NCBI GenBank assembly: GCA_017447865.1
Contig: JAFSMO010000046.1
Coordinates: 62,001-126,000, forward strand
DNA from: Thermoguttaceae bacterium
GTDB taxonomy: Bacteria > Planctomycetota > Planctomycetia > Pirellulales > Thermoguttaceae
Reading direction: 5' to 3'
Length of the DNA stretch: 64,000 nt
Under the pieces are notes generated by a model that saw nothing but the letters and a program-made list of their open reading frames with translations, did not search any database and had not been told where the DNA came from. How positions within the stretch are numbered: position 1 is the stretch's first letter; the number at the start of each line of letters is the position of its first letter. A program made the translations under genes and the position numbers. Positions 60,412 through 64,000 of this stretch are shown in pieces.

Positions 60412-60446
60412 GGCGGTAATGGAGGCCGGAGGCCGGAATTACGCGT
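60412..60446. repeat. Short palindromic repeat, family A, copy 3
   Basis: Same frame as copies 1 and 2, but the inner tetramers are GGCC instead of GCGC. Both inner blocks changed together, so the nested hairpin GGCC-GGA-GGCC is preserved. It sits 30 bp upstream of the GH110 start codon and 20 bp from a family B element. Confidence 0.8.
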
Positions 60447-60465
60447 CGGTAGAAGGGGGGAAGAA

Positions 60466-60584
60466 GTGAGGAGTTAGGAGTGAGGAGTTAGGAGTTGAAA
60501 AGCCTTCGGCTTTTTCGGGATGAAGTCTTTCTACCGGCGACGTTACGCGCCAGCGTCAACTCCACTCTCCACCCTCCACACTTT
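60466..60584. repeat. Composite heptamer hairpin element, family B, copy 2
   Basis: The left arm has GTGAGGA/GTTAGGA heptamers (60466-60497), and the right arm has CAACTCCACTCTCCAC and CCTCCAC units (60557-60582). The centre shares AAAAGCCTTCGGCTTTTT, TGAAGTCTTTCTA and GTTACGCGCCAGCGTC with 48456-48573. It ends 2-3 bp before the stop codon of the DUF1559 gene. Confidence 0.85.
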
Positions 60585-60586
60585 CG

Positions 60587-61567
60587 TCACTCTTCCCACG
60601 TGGTTTCTTTGCCGCAGCGAGTCGCCAGGTTGCGGTAGAGGTGGTAGTCAATATTTTCATTAACGAACGAGGTGCTCGCGTCCGCCCGGCTGAAATAAGC
60701 GCCGCCGGAGTGGTAGCTCCCGAACGCCTGGTAGTTGAATTTACTCGAAGAGGTTGGATTGTTCAGCTTGCACTCCACGACTTTGGCCGAGTAAAACCCA
60801 CGGTTTCCGCCGGTGTTCAGGCCAACGATCCAGGCCCGCGCGTAGTACGGGTACTTGTTCCAGGAGTTCGTCGTCATCTTCGAAATGTCCGACGCGGGGA
60901 TCTCGCCGAGCATCAGCGTGTTGCTCGTGCCGTCCACGATGGACCCCATTTTCACGGATTTGAGGACGAAAAAGCACCCGTTGTTCGGAATGTTACCCTC
61001 CGCGCATTTGTAAAGCTGGGAATCCGGCGTCGGTTTGTACGTGTTTTTGTCCGCGGCAGGTTTGTTATTATTGTCGCTCGAGGTATGCACGGCCCCGGCG
61101 ACCCCATTATAAAGCGAGAGCGCGCCACAGTAGTACATTCCCCTGGAAGTGTCCGAATTGACGGCATTCTCCGGGAACGTGGGGCAGATGTACGACCCTA
61201 TGCGTGTGTACGCAATCGACTTGGTATTGTCCTGGTAGGAGGTGGACATTTTGTTTTCCATGTCGATTTGCTGGTACAGTGCCCCCTGGTCCATGTATGG
61301 AAGAATCAGCGTGAAAAGCCCGTAGCCGCCGTAGCCCGGCTGGAAGTAGCTGTACTGTTTGTCCCGAACTCCCGGCGGGAGCTGGTTGTTATTCGACGAC
61401 GCGTAGTTGTGGCAGGCGAGGGCGATCTGGTGCAGATTGTTCGTGCACTGCGAACACCGCGCCGCCTCACGAGCCATCTGGACCGCCGGAAGCAGCAGAC
61501 CGACCAGCATGCCAATGATCGCGATGACGACGAGCAGCTCAACGAGCGTGAATCCTTTTTTTCGCAT
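60587..61567 (-). CDS. DUF1559 prepilin-like protein
   Basis: A 326-residue protein with a class III prepilin signal: KKGFTLVELLVVIAIIGML, cleaved after Gly5 with the Glu at +5 of the mature part. DUF1559 features follow: LLPAVQMAREAARCSQCTNNLHQIALACHNY. The usual C-terminal HxnDG motif is degenerate (YHSGGAYFSRADAS). This family is greatly expanded in planctomycetes. The ATG at 61567 follows GGGGG; a TTG at 61579 is less likely. It lies 67 bp after the next pilin-like gene. Confidence 0.9.
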   Translation of the reverse strand: MRKKGFTLVELLVVIAIIGMLVGLLLPAVQMAREAARCSQCTNNLHQIALACHNYASSNNNQLPPGVRDKQYSYFQPGYGGYGLFTLILPYMDQGALYQQIDMENKMSTSYQDNTKSIAYTRIGSYICPTFPENAVNSDTSRGMYYCGALSLYNGVAGAVHTSSDNNNKPAADKNTYKPTPDSQLYKCAEGNIPNNGCFFVLKSVKMGSIVDGTSNTLMLGEIPASDISKMTTNSWNKYPYYARAWIVGLNTGGNRGFYSAKVVECKLNNPTSSSKFNYQAFGSYHSGGAYFSRADASTSFVNENIDYHLYRNLATRCGKETTWEE

Positions 61568-61634
61568 GAGATCCCCCAAATTTAATTTAATGAAACGGGG
61601 ACGGCTCTGAAGCGTCGTCCCCGAAAATCTTTTC

Positions 61635-62639
61635 TTACCTTGTACGGAAGTCCTGCCCTACCCGGAACTGCCGGATCGTGCCGGAATCCGGGTCGAACGA
61701 GCGCACGATGATGCGCAGGCCGGGAAGGAACGCGGTGGTCGTTGACAAATCGGTTCGTTTGTAAATGTTAGGATTTACGTAAGTATTGTCCTGGGTCGCG
61801 GAACCGGTCGAACTGGTTTCCGAAAGGTAGGACCCTGTGTCGTAATAAGCCGTGAAGGAGGAAATGGTTTTGGACTGAACGCTGCCGCCGCTCCCTTTGA
61901 AGTAGGTGCCCATGGACGGGATCTCGTTGTAATCTTTGTCGATCGGGTTATAGACCTGAACGCAGAAATTGCAAACGTTGGGGAGCACCATGAACTGCCG
62001 GATCTGGTTGTTATTAATATAACTGTTGATCGTGTTCATGATGCGCTTGGTGGGGACTCCCAAAAGGGCCGGGGAGATCATCCGGACGCTCGGCCAGCCC
62101 GAGTTCGGGTAGTTCCGGGCAGTTTCCGGAGAGTTCACAAACGGAACGACCACACGGTACAGATCGTACTTGTAAACGAACCAGACGACTTCCGCGTAAG
62201 GAGTCTGAAGCGTGCGCGTGGTGTCGTTCGGGTCGGTGAATGTAAACGGGTTCTCACGATTAAAGACCGTGAATGCCGCGTAATGATGTTTGCCGTCGTT
62301 CAGAATATCAGCATCGACCAGTACAATACCACCGCGGGACGTTTTATTGCCGTCCGCAAACGTGAGGTTGGAAACGCCGAGGCTTAAGTACCCGTCGTCG
62401 GCCTGCGTCGGACGCGGCGGCTGCGGGTTCACGGAAATGTGCGAAAGGTCGTTCTGCAGAAGCATCTGCGTACTTCTGCACCGGTTTTGCAGGTCGATCA
62501 GCACGCGAGTGTCCGAGAAACTGGTGTTCACCATCGCGACGATTTGCACCAGGCCGCCGAGCAGCATCAGGCCCAGCGTCGTGGCGATCATGAGTTCGAT
62601 CAGCGTGAAACCTTTTAATTGTGTACGATGAACGTTCAT
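61635..62639 (-). CDS. PilW-like prepilin with N-terminal methylation site
   Basis: A 334-residue protein starting MNVHRTQLKGFTLIELMIATTLG, a type IV prepilin/pseudopilin signal with cleavage after the Gly and the following hydrophobic helix. The remainder is beta-rich, with VDADILNDGKHHYAAFTVFNREN and a C-terminal LPGLRIIVRSFDPDSGTIRQFRVGQDF typical of PilW/PilJ-type minor pilins. It probably is a minor component of a type IV pilus or type II secretion pseudopilus; the assembly genes are not in the window. Confidence 0.8.
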   Translation of the reverse strand: MNVHRTQLKGFTLIELMIATTLGLMLLGGLVQIVAMVNTSFSDTRVLIDLQNRCRSTQMLLQNDLSHISVNPQPPRPTQADDGYLSLGVSNLTFADGNKTSRGGIVLVDADILNDGKHHYAAFTVFNRENPFTFTDPNDTTRTLQTPYAEVVWFVYKYDLYRVVVPFVNSPETARNYPNSGWPSVRMISPALLGVPTKRIMNTINSYINNNQIRQFMVLPNVCNFCVQVYNPIDKDYNEIPSMGTYFKGSGGSVQSKTISSFTAYYDTGSYLSETSSTGSATQDNTYVNPNIYKRTDLSTTTAFLPGLRIIVRSFDPDSGTIRQFRVGQDFRTR

Positions 62640-62824
62640 GTTATTTTGATCCCCAAAAGTTGATAAACTGGTTCATTTCTCACATTTTACCAAAAAACCG
62701 GAATAATTTCAAGGAAAACCACCCGCATTTTTGGAAAAAAACTCAAAAATTTCAAAATAAATACGCAAAAACTTCCGCCTTGGTTCCGGCCGGGCCGAAA
62801 ATCGGAATTTTTTCCCGCGGGGGC

Positions 62825-62852
62825 TTGAAATATTCCTCTAAAAGGGTAAAAT
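62825..62852 (+). promoter_or_regulatory. Promoter of hisD
   Basis: TTGAAA (62825-62830), a 16-bp spacer and TAAAAT (62847-62852) end 39 bp before the start codon. No attenuator-like His-rich leader peptide is visible in the short leader. Confidence 0.65.
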
Positions 62853-62891
62853 ACTCAAAGGTTTAGGCTCTTTTCATCACTGGAGGTTTAT

Positions 62892-64000
62892 ATGGCACTC
62901 AATATTGCGTGGTTTGACAGTTCGACGGACGATATTTCGGCAAAAATGGCCCAGCTCCGCAAGCAGCTCAGCCCCCGCGGCGACGTCGTGTCCGAGGCGG
63001 GAAAGAAGAAAACGATGGAAATTTTCGGCGAGGCCCTCACGCCCCAGCAGGTCGTCGCGAAGATTTGCCGCGATGTGGACGAAAAAGGTCTGGAAGCCGT
63101 ACTGGACTACTCGAAGCGGATCGACGGCGCGGACCTGAAGCCCGAGGACCTTCGTGTCCCGCTGGAAGAACTGGAACGCGCGCATCGTGAGGCCGATCCG
63201 GCCCTGGTCGAGGCGGTGCGGAACATCAAGAAAAATATTGTGGCGTTCCAGTCGGCGCTGCTCCCCGAAGACGTCCGGGTCGAAGTGAATCACGGCTACT
63301 TGTGCCAGAAGTACCGCCCCATGAAGCGCATCGGGATCTGCTGCCCGGGCGGCGCGGCGGCGTACCCCTCCACGATCCTCATGACGGCCATCCCCGCCCA
63401 GGTCGCGGGCGTCGAGGAGATCGCGGTCGTGGCGCCTCCCACCCCGAACGGCGCGTATAATATTAATATGCTGGCGACCTGCTACGAGATCGGCGTCCGC
63501 GAAGTCTATCGTGTTGGCGGCGCGCAGGCCGTCGCGGCCATGGCCTACGGCGTCGAGGGGCTTCCGAAAGTCGATAAAATCGTCGGACCCGGGAACCTTT
63601 TCGTCGCGCTGGCGAAAAAACTCGTGTACGGCGACGTCGATATTGACTCGATCGCGGGCCCGTCCGAGGTGGTCGTCATCGTGGACCACACGACCGACAC
63701 GCGGTTCACGGCCCTGGACCTCATCGCTCAGGCGGAGCACTCGCCCGGGGCCAGCATCCTGATCGGGCACGAGCGCGAAGTGCTTGAAAAAGCGTGCGCG
63801 TCGCTCGATGAGGAACTGAACCGCCTGGAGCGCGGGGCGCTTGCCCGCACGGCTCTGGAAACCTACGGGGCGGTGATCCTGGCGAAAGACGAAGACGAAG
63901 TCTGCGCCCTGACGGACCAGATCGCGCCGGAGCATTTGCACATCGCGACGGACTCGGCGGCCAGACTCGAAGAAAAGATCAGGAATGCCGGGGCGGTGTT
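62892..64000 (+). CDS. hisD: Histidinol dehydrogenase, cut by the window edge
   Basis: The first 369 residues are visible of a family about 430 long. It oxidises histidinol to histidine in two NAD-dependent steps. Recognisable parts: [62 protein letters not shown], the metal-binding region AGPSEVVVI with AQAEHSPGA, and the catalytic APEHLHI. The ATG at 62892 follows GGAGG at 62882-62886. The 3' end lies outside the window. Confidence 0.96.
   Translation, partial: MALNIAWFDSSTDDISAKMAQLRKQLSPRGDVVSEAGKKKTMEIFGEALTPQQVVAKICRDVDEKGLEAVLDYSKRIDGADLKPEDLRVPLEELERAHREADPALVEAVRNIKKNIVAFQSALLPEDVRVEVNHGYLCQKYRPMKRIGICCPGGAAAYPSTILMTAIPAQVAGVEEIAVVAPPTPNGAYNINMLATCYEIGVREVYRVGGAQAVAAMAYGVEGLPKVDKIVGPGNLFVALAKKLVYGDVDIDSIAGPSEVVVIVDHTTDTRFTALDLIAQAEHSPGASILIGHEREVLEKACASLDEELNRLERGALARTALETYGAVILAKDEDEVCALTDQIAPEHLHIATDSAARLEEKIRNAGAV

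Overview
The window looks like the chromosome of a planctomycete (Planctomycetota), possibly an anaerobic, host- or gut-associated Pirellulales/Thermoguttaceae-like lineage. This is inferred from gene content, not from rRNA. Supporting content includes DUF1559 prepilin-like and type IV prepilin-like genes, DUF1080, NPCBM, ceramidase-like and SUMF1-type exported proteins, a Tat-exported Gfo/Idh enzyme, futalosine-type menaquinone synthesis (mqnE) and a squalene-hopene cyclase. Base composition is GC-rich in most genes, so the opposite strand carries many long spurious ORFs. Well-formed -35/-10 promoters (TTGACT or TTGCAA, 16-17 bp, TATAAT or TAAAAT) recur.

Layout. 1-6.2 kb: a methyltransferase, argG, and a HAD/MFS/SYLF run. 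6.4-14.3 kb: a sugar locus with GH36 alpha-galactosidase facing a GH2 enzyme, a Na+/solute symporter and an unknown Tat protein. 14.4-20.3 kb: Na/Pi transporter, NPCBM protein, coiled-coil protein, sulfotransferase and mqnE. 20.35-21.50 kb: a SUMF1/C-type-lectin-fold gene enclosed by ~100-bp inverted repeats that begin at the stop codons of both neighbours. 21.5-25.0 kb: ribokinase, Maf, exported nucleoside hydrolase and DUF1080. 25.3-29.3 kb: Gfo/Idh oxidoreductase and GH127 beta-L-arabinofuranosidase. 29.3-30.6 kb: an AT-rich patch with the tail of a type I restriction specificity subunit overlapping a HEPN (Rx4H) gene, beside tRNA-Ser(CGA).

30.6-41.7 kb: thioredoxin-like protein, TGS GTPase, membrane protein, tcdA, histidine kinase, recR, hopene cyclase and a DUF4173-type membrane protein. 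41.8-49.3 kb: RNase D, an NhaD antiporter with a heptapeptide-repeat and His/Cys-rich insert, a ketosynthase-like protein lacking the catalytic Cys, ruvA and an exported EEP-family enzyme. 49.6-54.4 kb: gltX, a PHP protein and dnaX with a nine-A slippery run. 54.5-64 kb: acyltransferase-like membrane protein, ceramidase-like protein, a GNAT/nucleotidyltransferase fusion, GH110, two prepilin-like genes and the start of hisD.

The most unusual features are the inverted-repeat-bounded SUMF1 cassette, whose C-terminus resembles a diversity-generating-retroelement variable region, and a rich set of dispersed palindromic and heptamer repeats that tend to sit directly at stop codons. The HEPN/hsdS remnant, the modified NhaD, the dead-looking ketosynthase and the dnaX slippery site are also notable. 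No reverse transcriptase, transposase, CRISPR array or rRNA is visible.
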